Source: Prorocentrum cordatum
Lineage: Eukaryota; Sar; Dinophyceae; Prorocentrales; Prorocentraceae
Assembly (NCBI GenBank): GCA_963575745.1
Contig: CAUYUJ010015283.1
Span: 572,410-636,409 of the forward strand
Direction: 5' to 3'
DNA length: 64,000 nt
This document shows, one piece after another, positions 1 to 10,620 of this stretch. The first letter of the stretch is position 1. Each line of letters starts with the position of its first letter. The notes under the pieces are model-generated. The model made no database searches. It saw only the letters and a list, made by a program, of their open reading frames with translations, and was not told where the DNA came from. The translations under genes and the position numbers were made by a program.

Positions 1-1
1 C

Positions 2-1339
2 GTCGCCGCGCGCAGGAGAATCATTCGAGACATTCTCGAACGGTTACAGCAGGATGCCGACCAGATGGGACACAACTGTTTGCCGACTGTATTGGGAGAG
101 TACAACTGCGCGGTCGGCATCCGCGCGGGCGTCACGGGGCGCAATTACATCAGGGAGACCGACACAGTTGGTGTCGCGGAGCCTGCGCCCGAGAATCACA
201 CCAGCCAGATCGTGATGGATTTGTTGGAAGGCAACTTCTTCGCGATGGTGGACACACTGGGGCGAACAAGACCGTACCAGAGCAAGATAGATCACATGAC
301 CGTGACAGCCGCCAAGAAGGACTGCATCCGACAACCTCATCCACTTATCGGCCTTGCGCGGCGATTTCAGCTGCACGCATCCACCCACCTACGCGACCAT
401 GGGCCAGAGTACGTGGACATCGACATCCACACCTATATGGCGCACCAGAGCCAGCTCACGTCAGCTGCCATCCGCGACCGAACGATGATGGCGTATTCCA
501 AGGACCACAAGAGATTTGAGTTTATACAGCGAGTGGAAGTGCAGACGCGACGGGCACCTGAACGCGAATGGCGACAAGCATGGGGCCAAGGGAACGTAGA
601 AATATGGTGGGGCACACTGGCCGACAACATTCGGGAGGCCATGCAGGAAACGTTTCCCAAACAAGAGCCGGCCATCGTGGACCAAGAGGGCATGCGCGCA
701 CTATTTCCCGAAGGGTCCCTGTGGGAGACTGGGCTACTACAGCGGCTCGGCACCACGACGACGGGGAATTACGACGACGTGCCGGTGAACGATTACAGCG
801 ACTCCGATGGCAACGACGACGACAGCACCAGCACAGAGCACGTGTACCCGCACGTCGCGGGGGAAGAGGGCGAAGGCGACGGGCGCGGGATATCCATCAC
901 CACGGTCAAGGCACTGACGGCGCACATCACGCACGCGCACAACATGAGGAACCTGTACCTGTATCCAATGGTCATAGGCACAACGTGTGCCCCTGGTGCC
1001 GCACATCAGTTGCTAACCGAGCGTCCTGCCCTTGTCGCGTCTACAGCTGCGGCTACTGCGCCCGCGAGGCGCAAACTCGCTCGTGGAGAGTCGATGAGGG
1101 ACGCTTGCAGAGGAGCTGGCTCAGGCCACACATCAGTCGAAGCAACAACGCGCAGACGATACGCCAGCTGTCAGACAGCCGTGGGGGCAGGCACGACATG
1201 CGAGGAACGCACCAAAGAGAAGGGCGGCAAGACCAGAGGGCCGCCACACCTGCATGCGGGCGTGGGCGTCTTCCACGGAGATGTGACAGAACAACGAGGC
1301 CAGGGCGAACACATAGACATCCTGACGGACTTCCGATAA
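2..1339 (+). pseudogene. LINE-like endonuclease reading frame, partial and degenerate
   Basis: The frame is open to the left edge, so the 5' part is missing; the first ATG is at 65. Near the start, LGEYNCAVG sits where the GDFNAxVG motif of endonuclease/exonuclease/phosphatase (EEP) domains of non-LTR retrotransposons would be. It is followed by a segment ending in VDTLG and an SKIDHM block, matching the usual D(Y/H) strand, and then RDHGPEY, resembling the terminal DH motif. In the family this domain nicks target DNA for target-primed reverse transcription. An acidic linker follows. At about nt 970 the conserved frame shifts: the other frame reads NVCPWCRTSVANRASC plus further Cys, a zinc-finger-like stretch. 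No reverse transcriptase core is visible. I infer a decayed LINE fragment. Assignment to a clade is not possible from this piece. Confidence 0.6.
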
Positions 1340-2340
1340 CTCATTGACGTCATTGACATGCAGAACTTAGGGGACACCCTGAGCTACCCCAAAGTCAAGA
1401 AGGCGTACGCGGGGCAAGGACAGCCAGAGCGATGGAAGCAGCACCCGACGTACATCAGCATAGCCAGCAGCCCATGGACAAAGCACAGGCAGAACCAGAT
1501 CAACGCCATCCGCGAAGGAAACAACTAACCGTCCAACAAGCTCCAGCAGGGCACCCAGATCGCGGACATCAGGAGAGCCGTCGCCCACGCGCTGCAGGCG
1601 GCGGGGGCGGAGCAGATCGTCGCAGCGCCCCCGCCCTCTGGCGTGGAGAGGTGGATTCTAGCCGCCCCCCGCGCCAGGCAGCAGCAGACGGAGGGATAGT
1701 GCTCGCAGGTCTGCGAGATCAAGTAGTCAGAGAGTTTTAGAATTGCTGAGGAGGATCGGAAGCAACCGATAGCAATGAGTTGGACAGATGAATGAGATCA
1801 TTTTCCCTCGTGTAGCGTAAGCAATCGCCAGAAGCAGATGCCGATTTGTTATTTGTCCACGCGGTGCCTGGTCCATGGGTCTCTTCCGTGTTTCGCCGCG
1901 CGCCGCGTGTTTCCCTCTGGACTCCGCGGGACGTCGGGACTACGGTAACTCTGCTTTTCCCTCGCTGGGGCAACAGGCGTCCAGGATACCAGTGTTTACG
2001 TCACGAAATAACAAACATCAGGTATATCTTGGGGAGCGGGGGTTGGGGAGTTGGGAGTGGGCGGGGGGAGCGGTACGTTGCAGCATCAGTGCTACTCGAG
2101 CTGCGCGGAGAAACCTGAGTCAGGGGTCATAGGCCATAAGGCCTTAAACCTCTGGAGTTACATTCCATTTTTTCTGATGGACAGGCCCCGCGCTGTAGCG
2201 GGCCGAAAGGCTAAAAGCCAGGGGTCCCGCAGGCGACCCCGTCGCTCCGCCGATTTAGCGCGCCAGCAGAACCTAGCTCGTTTCGCAAAGCAACCCCTCT
2301 TCCCCCTCCTCCCCGAGTCACACCGGGGGGAGCTGTTTGT
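1340..2340. other. no gene seen; possible LINE remnant at its left end
   Basis: Positions 1391-1527 in the plus frame read VKKAYAGQ...SSPWTKHRQNQ and then stop. This may be a last piece of the LINE-like frame. From 1540 to 2340 I see only unique-looking GC-rich DNA with no supported gene. Confidence 0.35.
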
Positions 2341-2350
2341 GCGCAGCCCA

Positions 2351-2440
2351 GAGCTTCACCATCTTCGGACCTCGGACCTCGAGCTTCACCATCCTCGGAC
2401 CTCGGGCCTCGAGCCTCACCATCCTCGGCCCTCGGGCCTC
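2351..2440 (+). repeat. 30-bp tandem repeat, three copies
   Basis: Three imperfect 30-bp units begin at 2351, 2381 and 2411, each starting GAGC(T/C)TCACCATC and ending in CCTC; a degraded fourth begins at 2441. The unit is a multiple of three, so the plus frame shows a 10-residue repeat (ELHHLRTSDL-like) inside an open frame from 2051 to 2884. I do not regard that frame as an established gene. Confidence 0.8.
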
Positions 2441-2989
2441 GAGTCTGACCGTCGTTGCCCGAAGCGCTGCCCCTGGGGGGAGACGCGCGTCCCGCGCGGC
2501 GCGCGAGGCCCCGGCCGCAGACCGCGGCCTCGCGGCACGCGGCGCGCGGCGGGAGCCGGTGGAGCTCCCAGGCGGCTGCGCTGGAGGCCGGCCAGGCGGC
2601 TGCCCGCCTCCCGAAGTCAGGGGCACCGACAGGGGGTCGTGTCAGGGGCAGACGACTTTCTGGTAGTCGAGGCTCGAGGTTTTCGGACGTTTGCGCTGGT
2701 TCTCGACGGGTTTGCAGCCTTGGGGTGCTATCCAGCGGCTGCGCCTCGCCGAGGGCGTCCCGGAGGTGCTGTAATCGTCCCGAACGCCCGCTGGTCAGCC
2801 GAGCTATGGCCCGAAGCCCTCAGTAAGCAGCATCAGGGGGGAGTGGCTCAGGGGGGGATGCATCGACCCCCCATCGCCCATTAATCCCCGATAGGGGTCT
2901 GGTAGCCCCAGCCGGCCCAGGACTGTGCGGACTTGCTATCGTGGGGCTCTCGCCGATCCATCTGCACTGTATCGCCGATTCCAGGTCGA

Positions 2990-4905
2990 TGTCCCGCCCC
3001 CGCCCAGAAATCTTCTAAACAGGCTTCCAAGAGGGCGCCGAGACAGCCTAGAGCCGCCCCCAGACGGCCCAAGAAAGCCCCAAACACAGACGAAAAGGGC
3101 CGCAAGAGGTCCCCAAGAGGCCCCGAAACGAGGACATATCGTTCGAACGCGCCCAAGGTGGCCCCCGGACGGCCCACAAGACTTCCAACACGGCCCAAAG
3201 GGACGCCAAAATCATTGATTGTCCTTAGGTTTTGGGTGGATTTCAAACACCCAGTGTCGCCCCAACAGGCCCCCACGAGGGCGCCGAGACGGCCCAGGGA
3301 CGCCTTGCCGCGGGCACGAGGCGGGGCCCAGGATGGGGCCCTCGCACAGGGGGGCCCTGGGGCCCTGCCGTGGCGCTGGGGGCCTTGTAAAGTCGCCCGA
3401 AGACGGCCCTGGATTACAAGAAACTGCGTTTCCAGACAACGAAAACGATCAACGACCGCCCGTGATCACCCCAGAATTGGTCCCTGACTGTCCAAGAGGC
3501 CTCCAAGACGCCCCAAGAGGTCTCCAAGATGGCTCCCAAGGAGCCCCAGGAGGCACAACTAGTTTGTTTTCTTTTGGTTTTTGATATATTTTCGAGTTCT
3601 CGCCTTTTGATTTTCCTGACGCTCCACGACGGCCCAAGAGGCTTCAATTTCCGCTCCGAGGCATCCCCAGAGGCCTCGAACATGGTCACAAGACCGCCCA
3701 CGGGGGTCCCAAGACGGCGCTAGAGGCGGCGAAGGCGGCCCGAGAGGGCCCCAAGACGGCCCCAAGATGGAGCCAAAAGGGTTGACACGATCCGAAAATC
3801 CGAGTCTTCCACCCCGAGAGGCTCTCAGGAGGCCTCGATAAGCCCCTAACAGGCTCCAAGAGGCCCCAGGAAGCCCCCCAGGGGGCCGAAGAGTATCCAA
3901 GAGGCCTCCCACGAAGGCCTCTGTCTTGCCATAGGTTTTTGATTTGTGTTTGAGTTTTCAGCCTTTTGGCGTCCTGACGCTCCAAGACGGCCCAAAAGGC
4001 CTCCAAGACCAATCCAAGATAGCCCAAGAGGCCTCCAACAGGGCCCAAGACAGCCCGAGAGGGCACCAATACGGCCCCAAGGGGGGCCCAAGAGGGGTAA
4101 GACGAACCGAAAATCCGAGCCTTCCACCCCGATAGGCTCTCAGGAAGCCCCAGAGGCCCCCAAATGGGACCCGAGAGGCCCTCAAGAAGCTCCCCAGAAG
4201 GCCGAAGAGGTTCCAAGAAACATTGTTTTCCCATCGGCTTTTGATGGATTTTAGAGTTCCCAGCCTTTTGGCATCCCGACGCTCCAAGACGGCCCAGGTG
4301 GCCCCCAAGACCGCTCCAAGATAGCCGAAGAGGCCTCCAAGAGGGCCCCAAGACGGCCCACGAGGGCCCAAGACGGTGCCCGAGGCGCCCAACACGGCCC
4401 GAGAGGGCCCCAAGAGGGCCCCAATAGAGCCCCAAGAAGGGGAACGCGAACCCGACAGCAGAGCTTTCCGCCCTAAGAGGCCCACAGGAGGCCCCAAGAG
4501 TCCCCAAGTGGTCCGACGAGGCCCCCCAAAGCCCCCCACCAGGCCCTAAAAGGCTCACAGGAGACGTACACGGGGCCCCAAGATAGCCGAACAGTGCTCT
4601 CGATGCATCATGCTTCAAGGAGGCCCCGGGAGGCTTCCGGATTGACCCAATGTGGCCTCAAGCCGGGCCTCCACGCAGTCAAGACGGCCAATTGACTGCT
4701 TCAGACTGCAGAACATCATTTTCCGACTGCCCGAAGAACCCTGACGATGCCCCCAAGGGACCCCAAGAAGCCCAAGATGCCCCCCGAGAAGCACCCAAGA
4801 GGTGCCTCCAACAGCCAATTGAGGAAGCACGGAGAACCCCCCCAGAAGCCCTTCAGATGCCCCCACGAAGACCCAAGAGGTTCCCAAGAGGCCCTCAGGA
4901 GGCAC
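2990..4905 (+). repeat. CCAAGA-phased array, block 1
   Basis: This 1.9-kb block is built from CCAAGA followed by 4-6 GC-rich bases, giving a 10-11 bp rhythm. It is interrupted by short T-rich inserts at about 3560-3620, 3930-3975 and 4220-4265, each ending near GAGTT(T/C)(T/C)(C/A)(A/G)(C/G)CCTTTTGG. Open frames across it on both strands (for instance 3686-4618 minus, rich in LGPSWAVLG) are consequences of the repeat. Confidence 0.85.
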
Positions 4906-4958
4906 GACTATGTCACGCGACTGCTGTCCAAGATCTTCTAGCGCCCCCCCGGCCTGGG

Positions 4959-5005
4959 CTAGAACCTGAGCGCGCGCGCGATGGTTCTAGTATATATATA
5001 TATAT

Positions 5006-5037
<32 letters not shown>

Positions 5038-5038
5038 C
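4959..5038. repeat. CTAG hairpin plus (TA)n module, copy 1
   Basis: CTAGAACC...GGTTCTAG arms enclose an alternating GC core (4959-4990) and are followed directly by an AT-alternating tract to 5037. The same order recurs near 9.6, 22.9, 24.6 and, degenerate, 32.0 kb. Confidence 0.75.
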
Positions 5039-5314
5039 CGTAAGGGCTTCGCCCCCTGCCGCCGGCCCCCTCTCTCGGAGAATGGGCCATGGAAGAGCTA
5101 AGTCATGAGGCTTTGGCGCTGTCGTGCAGCAGTATCGGAACTTCATGCGAGGCCGATTCGCAATCGGCAAAACCAACTGATCACAAGAGGGGTTACCACA
5201 CAGGGCGATTGGTAAGACGTGTATGGTTTACGAGCTTGGTTACCACACCTTGGGATTAAAGGGCCGAGGGAGTACTCGCAGTTTGGGTTACCACGCCTTG
5301 CGATGGATGTGCGT

Positions 5315-5753
5315 GAGGGGTGGCACCGAATTTCAGAAATGTGGCAAATCCCCTGTGTTTTTGGACCCTGACCCCGCGGATCTGCGTGAGGGGTGGCACC
5401 GAATTTCAGAAATGTGGCAAATCCCCTGTGTTTTTGGACCCTGACCCCGCGGATCTGCGTGAGGGGTGGCACCGAATTTCAGAAATGTGGCAAATCCCCT
5501 GTGTTTTTGGACCCTGACCCCGCGGATCTGCGTGAGGGGTGGCACCGAATTTCAGAAATGTGGCAAATCCCCTGTGTTTTTGGACCCTGACCCCGCGGAT
5601 CTGCGTGAGGGGTGGCACCGAATTTTGAGAAATGTGGCAAATCCCATGTGTTTTTGGACCCTGACCCCGCGGATCTGCGTGAGGGGTGGCACCGAATTTC
5701 AGAAATGTGGCAAATCCCATGTGTTTTTGGACCCTGACCCCGCGGATCTGCGT
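5315..5753 (+). repeat. 73-bp tandem repeat, six copies
   Basis: Units beginning GAGGGGTGGCACCGAATTT start at 5315, 5388, 5461, 5534, 5607 and 5681, with a truncated seventh at 5754. Copies are nearly identical. The fifth has one extra base (74 bp), and the last two carry CCCATGTG instead of CCCCTGTG. Homogeneity suggests recent expansion or gene conversion. Confidence 0.95.
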
Positions 5754-6109
5754 GAGGGGTGTCGATTTCGAGCCCCCCCAGCAATTCAGACAACGCGCCC
5801 AGGAGGTGCTAAAAATCCCGTTTGGGCCTCCCCCCCCATCGCGCGGTCAATCAACTAGTTACAGTAACCTGCAAGAAATCAACTAGTTACAGCAACCAGC
5901 AAGAAGCAGAACTGTAACACTGGAAACTACCAGCTACAACTGGTACTGGAAACTGCGAGCCCGTGCCTCGCAGCCTGGTGGCCCCACAAGGGGGCCGGCG
6001 GATATACGTAGCACCCCGCAAATGCGGATAAGAGTGAGGGGGCGGGCGCGGGCGACGCGGGCGTCGTCGAGCCGGCGGACCTCGTGGCCCCCACCTTCCT
6101 TGTCGATGG

Positions 6110-6425
6110 CGCTTTCCTCCTCCTCCTCCTCCTCCACCTCCTCCTCTTCCTCGTCCTCGTCATCATCGTCATCGTCATCCTCCTCCTCCACCTCGTCCTC
6201 CTCCTCCTCCTCCTCCTCGTCTTCCTCGTCCTCCCTCTCCCCCCCTCGTCCTTTCATCGTCGTCCTCCCATTGTCATCCGCCCCCTCATCGGCCTCCATC
6301 ATCGTCCTCCCATTGTCGTCCATCATCATCATCATCCTCCCCGTCCTCCCCCTCCTCGTCCTCCTCCTCCCCCTCCTCCCCCTCCTCTCCCTCCTCGTCC
6401 TCCTGCTCCTCCTCCTTTTCTTTCT
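6110..6425 (+). repeat. (TCC/TCG)n microsatellite
   Basis: Degenerate TCC/TCG/TCA trinucleotide tract of about 300 bp inside the element at 6024-8105. It generates poly-Ser, poly-Glu/Asp and Arg frames on both strands that are not genes. Confidence 0.9.
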
Positions 6426-6679
6426 CCAAAGTATCCTTACATCCTCTCTTCTTCCGCGTCCTCCTCGTCCCCTGTGTACTCCTCCTGCCTCCCCCTCTTT
6501 TCCCAAGATAACTGCAACGCATTTTTTTCCACGTTATGTTCCCCGACTTCTCTGATCAAGGCAACTCGCCAGGGCAAAGTTGCTGGACGGGCTGGTGTGG
6601 ATGCGCGGGGCTTGAAGAGGTCCTTGCGGGCTCAGACGGCATACAGAAATCCGCCGCCGCGCTTGTGCGGCAGTGGTTT

Positions 6680-7640
6680 GTTCAGTGAACGTGGTTTGGG
6701 TCGCGGGTGGGTCGCGGGCTCTCCACCTCCACCTGGAAGGAATGCGAAAAAAGCCCGCCGCAGGCGCCACACACATTCGTATGTACAATGAACGCGGTTT
6801 GGGTCGCGGGTGGGCCTCGGGTCCTCCACCCGTAACGAATGCAAAAGATGCCCGCCGCAGGCGCCGAAAAATGTGGTATGTACCCTGAACGTGGTCGCGG
6901 GTGGGTCGCGGGCTCTCCACCTCCACCTGGAAGGAATGCAGAAAAACAACCCGCCGTAGGCGCCGCACAATTTGTTTGTACACTGAACGTGGTTTGGGTC
7001 GCGGGTGCGCCGCTGGTTCTCCACCCCGAACGAATGCAAAAGATGCCCGCCGCAGGCGCCGAAAAATGTGGTTTGTACCCTGAACGTGGTTTGGGTCGCG
7101 GGTTGGTCGCGAGTTGGACACGGGGTGGGTCGCGGGCTCTCCACCTGGAAGGAATGCAAAAAAAAAAAAAACCGCCGCAGGCGCCGAAAATGGTGGTTTG
7201 TACCTTGAACGTGGTTTGGGTCGAAGGTGGGTCGAAGGTGGGTCGCGGGGTGGCTCGCGGGTGGGTCACGGGGTGGGTCGCGGGCTCTCCACCTGGAAGG
7301 AATGCAAAAAAAAAAAAAACCGCCGCAGGCGCCGAAAATGGTGGTTTGTACCTTGAACGTGGTTTGGGTCGAAGGTGGGTCGAAGGTGGGTCGCGGGGTG
7401 GTCGCGGGTGGGTGGGTCGCGGGTGGGGTCGCGGGTGGGTCGCGGGGTGGCGGGTGGGTCGCGGGGTGGGTCGCGGGTGGGTCGCGGGGTGGGTCGCGGG
7501 GTGGGTCGCGGGGTGGGTCGCGGGGTGGGTCGCGGGGTGGGTCGCGGGGTGGGTCGCGGGTGGGTCGCGGGTGGGTCGCGGGTTGGTCGCGGGTTGGGTC
7601 GCGGGTGGGTCGCGGGGCGGGTTGCGGGTGGGACGACGAC
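6680..7640 (+). repeat. ~100-150 bp tandem units and GGGTGGGTCGCG minisatellite
   Basis: Units start with TGAACGTGGTTTGGGTCG or a variant at about 6685, 6788, 6888, 6982, 7080, 7205 and 7354. Each carries CCGCCGCAGGCGCC and an A-run of varying length. From about 7380 the GGGTGGGTCGCG part alone is amplified to 7640. Its closely spaced G-runs on the plus strand could form G-quadruplexes. Confidence 0.85.
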
Positions 7641-7643
7641 AAC

Positions 7644-7676
<33 letters not shown>

Positions 7677-7793
7677 CCACAACAACAACAACAACAACAA
7701 CCACAACAACAACAACACCAACAACAACAACAACAACAACAACAACACCAACAACAACAACAACACCACCACCACCAACAACAACAACAACAG

Positions 7794-7828
<35 letters not shown>

Positions 7829-7919
7829 GCAGCAACAACAACAACAGCAACAGCAACGACAGCAACGACAGCAACAACAACAGCAACACCACCAACAACA
7901 ACAACAACAACCAACAACC

Positions 7920-7950
<31 letters not shown>

Positions 7951-7990
7951 AAACAAAAACAACAACAACAGCAACAGCAACAGCAACAGC

Positions 7991-8025
<35 letters not shown>

Positions 8026-8030
8026 CGATA
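7640..8030 (+). repeat. (AAC)n microsatellite, about 390 bp
   Basis: Almost pure AAC/CAA repeat with occasional CACC and CAG interruptions. All three plus frames are open (poly-N, poly-Q, poly-T) and the minus strand gives poly-L/V/C. These long frames (for example 6682-8025 and 7266-8771 on the minus strand) are not genes. Confidence 0.95.
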
Positions 8031-8106
8031 ATCCGCACTGCGGAATCCCACTTCAGCCACGCACCCAGGGACAGTGAATGACCGTTCGGCTCCCTCATTC
8101 TGATCT

Positions 8107-8245
8107 ATACATATAACGGCGCACCGGGTCCGTGGGCCCGGGGCCGGGACCTCGACCACAAATGTGGGCCCCGGGGGGCCCGGAGGCTCGTCGGACCGCC
8201 GAACGCGGTCCAAGATCGTTCGCAGGCGGCTTCGGAACGCGCTCC
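8107..8245 (+). repeat. ACATATAACGG module
   Basis: The module begins CATATAACGG and continues with ACCGGGTCCG, GGGCCCGGGGCC and GACCACAAATGTGGG. Related copies lie at 21838-21950 and, more diverged, 24680-24750. In each case it is followed by a CCAAGA array, so it marks one side of a composite repeat unit. Confidence 0.65.
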
Positions 8246-9105
8246 GATGGCTCCAGATGCCTTCCAAGACGCCTGTCATGACACCAAGAAGGTCCCAGAA
8301 GCCTCCAAGACGCTCCGAGAGGCAGCCCAAGAGAGGCCCAAGAAGCAAAAATCGTGCCATTCCTATGGGAAAACGTATATTTTTCGCATGTTCGCCTCTT
8401 GGGCTTTCACCGCGTCCAAGACGGCCCAAGAGGCGCCCAAGACGGTCTACGAGGCCTCCGGGAGCGCTCCAAGGCTGCGCACGAGTGGCCCAGGACGGCC
8501 CCAAGACGGCCCAAGAGAGCCCCAAGACGAGTTCGAGAGGGGTCCCAGACGGAGAAAGCCAACCTCGAATTCCGAGCTTCCGGCCCAAGAGGCTCCAGGA
8601 GGCGCCAAAATGCTGCCAAGAGGCGCCAAAAGGCTCCCAAAGCACCCCAAGACGTTCCGAGAGGCACCCCAAGAGAGGTCCAAGAAACAAAAATCGTGCC
8701 ATTCCTATGGGAAAACGTATATTTTTCGCATGTTCGCATCTTGGGCTTTCACCGCGTCCAAGACGGCCCAAGAGGCCTCCAAGACGGCCTAGGAGGCCTC
8801 CGGGAGCGCTCCAAGGCTGCGCACGAGTGGCTCAGGACGGCCCCAAGACGGCCCAAGAGAACCCCAAGACGACTTCGAGAGGGGTCCCAGAAGGAGAAAG
8901 CCACTCTCGAATTCCGAGCTTCCGGCCCAACATATCCCAGGAGGCGCCAAAACGCCGCCCAGAGGCGCCAAAAGGCTTCCAAAATCAGCCCAAGACGTTC
9001 CGAGAGGCACCCCAAGAGAGGTCCAAGAAACAAAAATCGTGCCATTCCTATGGGAAAACGTATATTTTTCGCATGTTCGCATCTTGGGCTTTCACCGCGT
9101 CCAAG
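8245..9105 (+). repeat. 342-bp tandem repeat in CCAAGA array, three copies
   Basis: A T-rich insert containing ATCGTGCCATTCCTATGGG and ACGTATATTTTTCGCATG occurs at 8351, 8693 and 9036, so the period is 342-343 bp. The rest of each unit is CCAAGA-phased sequence. A diverged copy of the insert is at about 22106. Confidence 0.85.
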
Positions 9106-9592
9106 ACGGCCCAAGAGGCCTCCAAGACCGCCCCAAGACGGCCCAAGAAGCTTCCAAGAGGGCCCCAGGACAGCCCAAGAGGGCCCCAAGACGGCCCAAG
9201 AGGCGCCCAAGATGGCCCAAGAGGGCCCCAAGACGGGCCCAAGAGGGGGCCCAGAGGGGGACCACGAACCGCAAGCTCGAGCCTTCCGCCCCAAGAGGCC
9301 GCCAGGAGGCCCCAAGGAGGCCCCTCAAGAGGCCCCAGGAGACCCCCAAGAGGCCCAAAGGAGGCCCCGAGAAGCCCCAAATCGGCCCCCAAAATGCTTC
9401 GAACCTGCTTCCAGGAGGCCCCCGACAGGTTCAGAGGCTCCCGAGAAGCTACGTCAAACTCCCAGCGAGCGGCCGGACGAGGCCCCCCACAAAATCACAA
9501 GAGGGTTCCAGTATTTGTATCCTTCAGCGCTCTCTGGCCTTCTTCCCCCTGCCCCCTTCCCTGCGACTTTCGTTGACTCAAGCTCGCCTCCT
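9105..9592 (+). repeat. segmental duplicate, copy 1 (see 22173)
   Basis: About 490 bp, ending TTGACTCAAGCTCGCCTCCT, match 22173-22660 almost base for base. It consists of a CCAAGA array plus a non-repetitive end. The few differences include ACAAAATCACAAG versus AAAAAAATCCCAAG near 9490/22555. Confidence 0.85.
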
Positions 9593-9594
9593 AG

Positions 9595-9633
9595 CTAGCA
9601 CCTAAGCGCGCGCGACGCGCGCGCGTGGTTCTA

Positions 9634-9672
<39 letters not shown>
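9595..9672. repeat. CTAG hairpin plus (TA)n module, copy 2
   Basis: CTAGCACC, a GC-alternating core with GCGAC at the turn, then GTGGTTCTAG (9595-9634), followed by an AT-alternating tract to about 9672. Confidence 0.75.
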
Positions 9673-9673
<1 letters not shown>

Positions 9674-9839
9674 TGCGACCAGGAGCCCAGGGTAGCGCGC
9701 GGGGGTCCTGGTCGTGAGCTTGGTCTACAATGTTCCCCTTGGGGCTGTTCGTTCACTGCAATGTCCGCCCAACTCTCCTCCCTCCCAACAGAACAACAAC
9801 TTTTTAGGAGGCGGGGGCCTCGGCCCCGGCAGCCCCACC

Positions 9840-10085
9840 ACAGGAGGAGGCGAAGTCCATGCGGAGTGAGTCCATGAGGAGTGCTCGGTCTCCGCCTGGA
9901 CATACTTCAGCTGGACTAAGCCTCTCCGGAGGGAGGGGTAAGTCCACAAGGAAGAAGTCCATACGCAGTGTTCGGTCTCCGTCTGGACACATTCCCGCTG
10001 GACTCGGCCTCTCCTGAGAGAGGGCGAAGTCCACACGGAGGAAGGCCATACGGAGTGTCCGGTTTCCGTCTGGACATACAGTCGA
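9840..10085 (+). repeat. tandem repeat of about 80-105 bp, three copies
   Basis: Three imperfect units each contain GAAGTCCA(T/C)(A/G)CGGAG-like and CGGTCTCCG(T/C)CTGGACA-like segments, then a pyrimidine-rich GGCCTCTCC stretch. No coding role is evident. Confidence 0.7.
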
Positions 10086-10299
10086 GCGTCTGATTAGGAC
10101 CCCCTCGAAGTTGGGCCAGAGTTTCTTAGCCGACCTGCCGGAAAGTTGGCCCAGTTTCTTGAGCTCGTTTGCCCCTCCAGCGTGAACAACAGAACCTGGC
10201 CCAGGCTTGTTGTAAGAAGCTGCCAAGATGATGGACCATATTCTTCAGACGACAATTTTCTGAATCGCATCTGTGGCTGTACTCCGCCGTCCCCACTAC
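10086..10299. other. no feature seen
   Basis: Unique-looking sequence without a supported reading frame, between the tandem repeat and the inverted-repeat element. Confidence 0.4.
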
Positions 10300-10464
10300 T
10301 TACCAAGCCCACCCCCACCCAACCCGAAGGCCCTAGACCACCGTAAATTTCGGGTTGGGGGATGTACGGTTTCTATCGTGTGTCCTCGATGTTGTGGAGT
10401 GCCCCCCCACCGGAAGTCGACGAGCCCCACGGTGACTTTGGGTTGGGTTGGGGTGGTTTAGTAG
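10300..10464. mobile_element. short TIR element, CCACCCCAACCCAACC family, copy 1
   Basis: The left end TTACCAAGCCCACCCCCACC continues into CAACCCGAAGG. The right end, read in reverse, is CTACTAAACCACCCCAACCC continuing AACCCAAAG. The interior is about 110 bp with no coding capacity. The same termini bound 15500-15900. I saw no convincing target duplication. Confidence 0.6.
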
Positions 10465-10470
10465 GCAGTC

Positions 10471-10620
10471 TTAAGCCGGACATCTTTCCCTACAGCAGAA
10501 ATATCCAAGAACAGTAAAAACAGAGTCAACTCACGATTCCCCGTGCTCTTTTTGGAGCGAGGTCTGAGTCTTCCGTGGCTGTGTTCAAGCTTTCTTCCCA
10601 AGTCCGCCTTTATCAGGCGA
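10471..10620. mobile_element. possible diverged copy of the TTAAGTCGGGC MITE
   Basis: It starts TTAAGCCGGACATCTTTCCC and has an interior AACAGTAAAAACAGAGTCA resembling the interior of the copy at 18720. The right end (AAGTCCGCCTTTATCAGG) is only weakly similar, so this is a tentative call. Confidence 0.3.

Larger units (their letters stand above)
6024..8105. mobile_element. inverted-repeat element swollen by satellites
   Basis: The left end GCGGATAAGAGTGAGGGG at 6024 is roughly the inverse of the right end CTCCCTCATTCTGATC at 8089-8105. The same two ends and the same internal right flank (GGAATCCCAC...CAGGGAC...TGACCGTTCGGC) bound a 0.3-kb copy at 18006-18324. Here the interior holds a TCC-rich stretch, ~100-150 bp tandem units, a G-rich minisatellite and a long AAC tract. 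No transposase frame is present, so it is non-autonomous. Confidence 0.55.

Noticed and set aside
2051-2884. 277-codon plus-strand frame
   Set aside because: GC-rich with few stops by composition, no motif, overlapping open frames on both strands; only the 30-bp repeat is certain.
3686-4618. 310-codon minus-strand frame rich in LGPSWAVLG
   Set aside because: It is the translation of the CCAAGA array; every array block gives similar frames on both strands.
5315-5753. 73-bp repeats as a CRISPR array
   Set aside because: Units are contiguous without unique spacers, and the genome context is eukaryotic.
6682-8771. Long minus-strand frames of 400-500 codons (6682-8025, 7266-8771)
   Set aside because: They are poly-Leu/Val/Cys and RPTRDP repeats produced by AAC and GGGTGGGTCGCG satellites and are open in several frames at once.
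10311-10455. CCCACCCAACCC and GGGTTGGGTTGGGG as telomeric repeat
   Set aside because: Only two to three units, in inverted positions as the ends of a short element; dinoflagellate telomeres are TTTAGGG-like.
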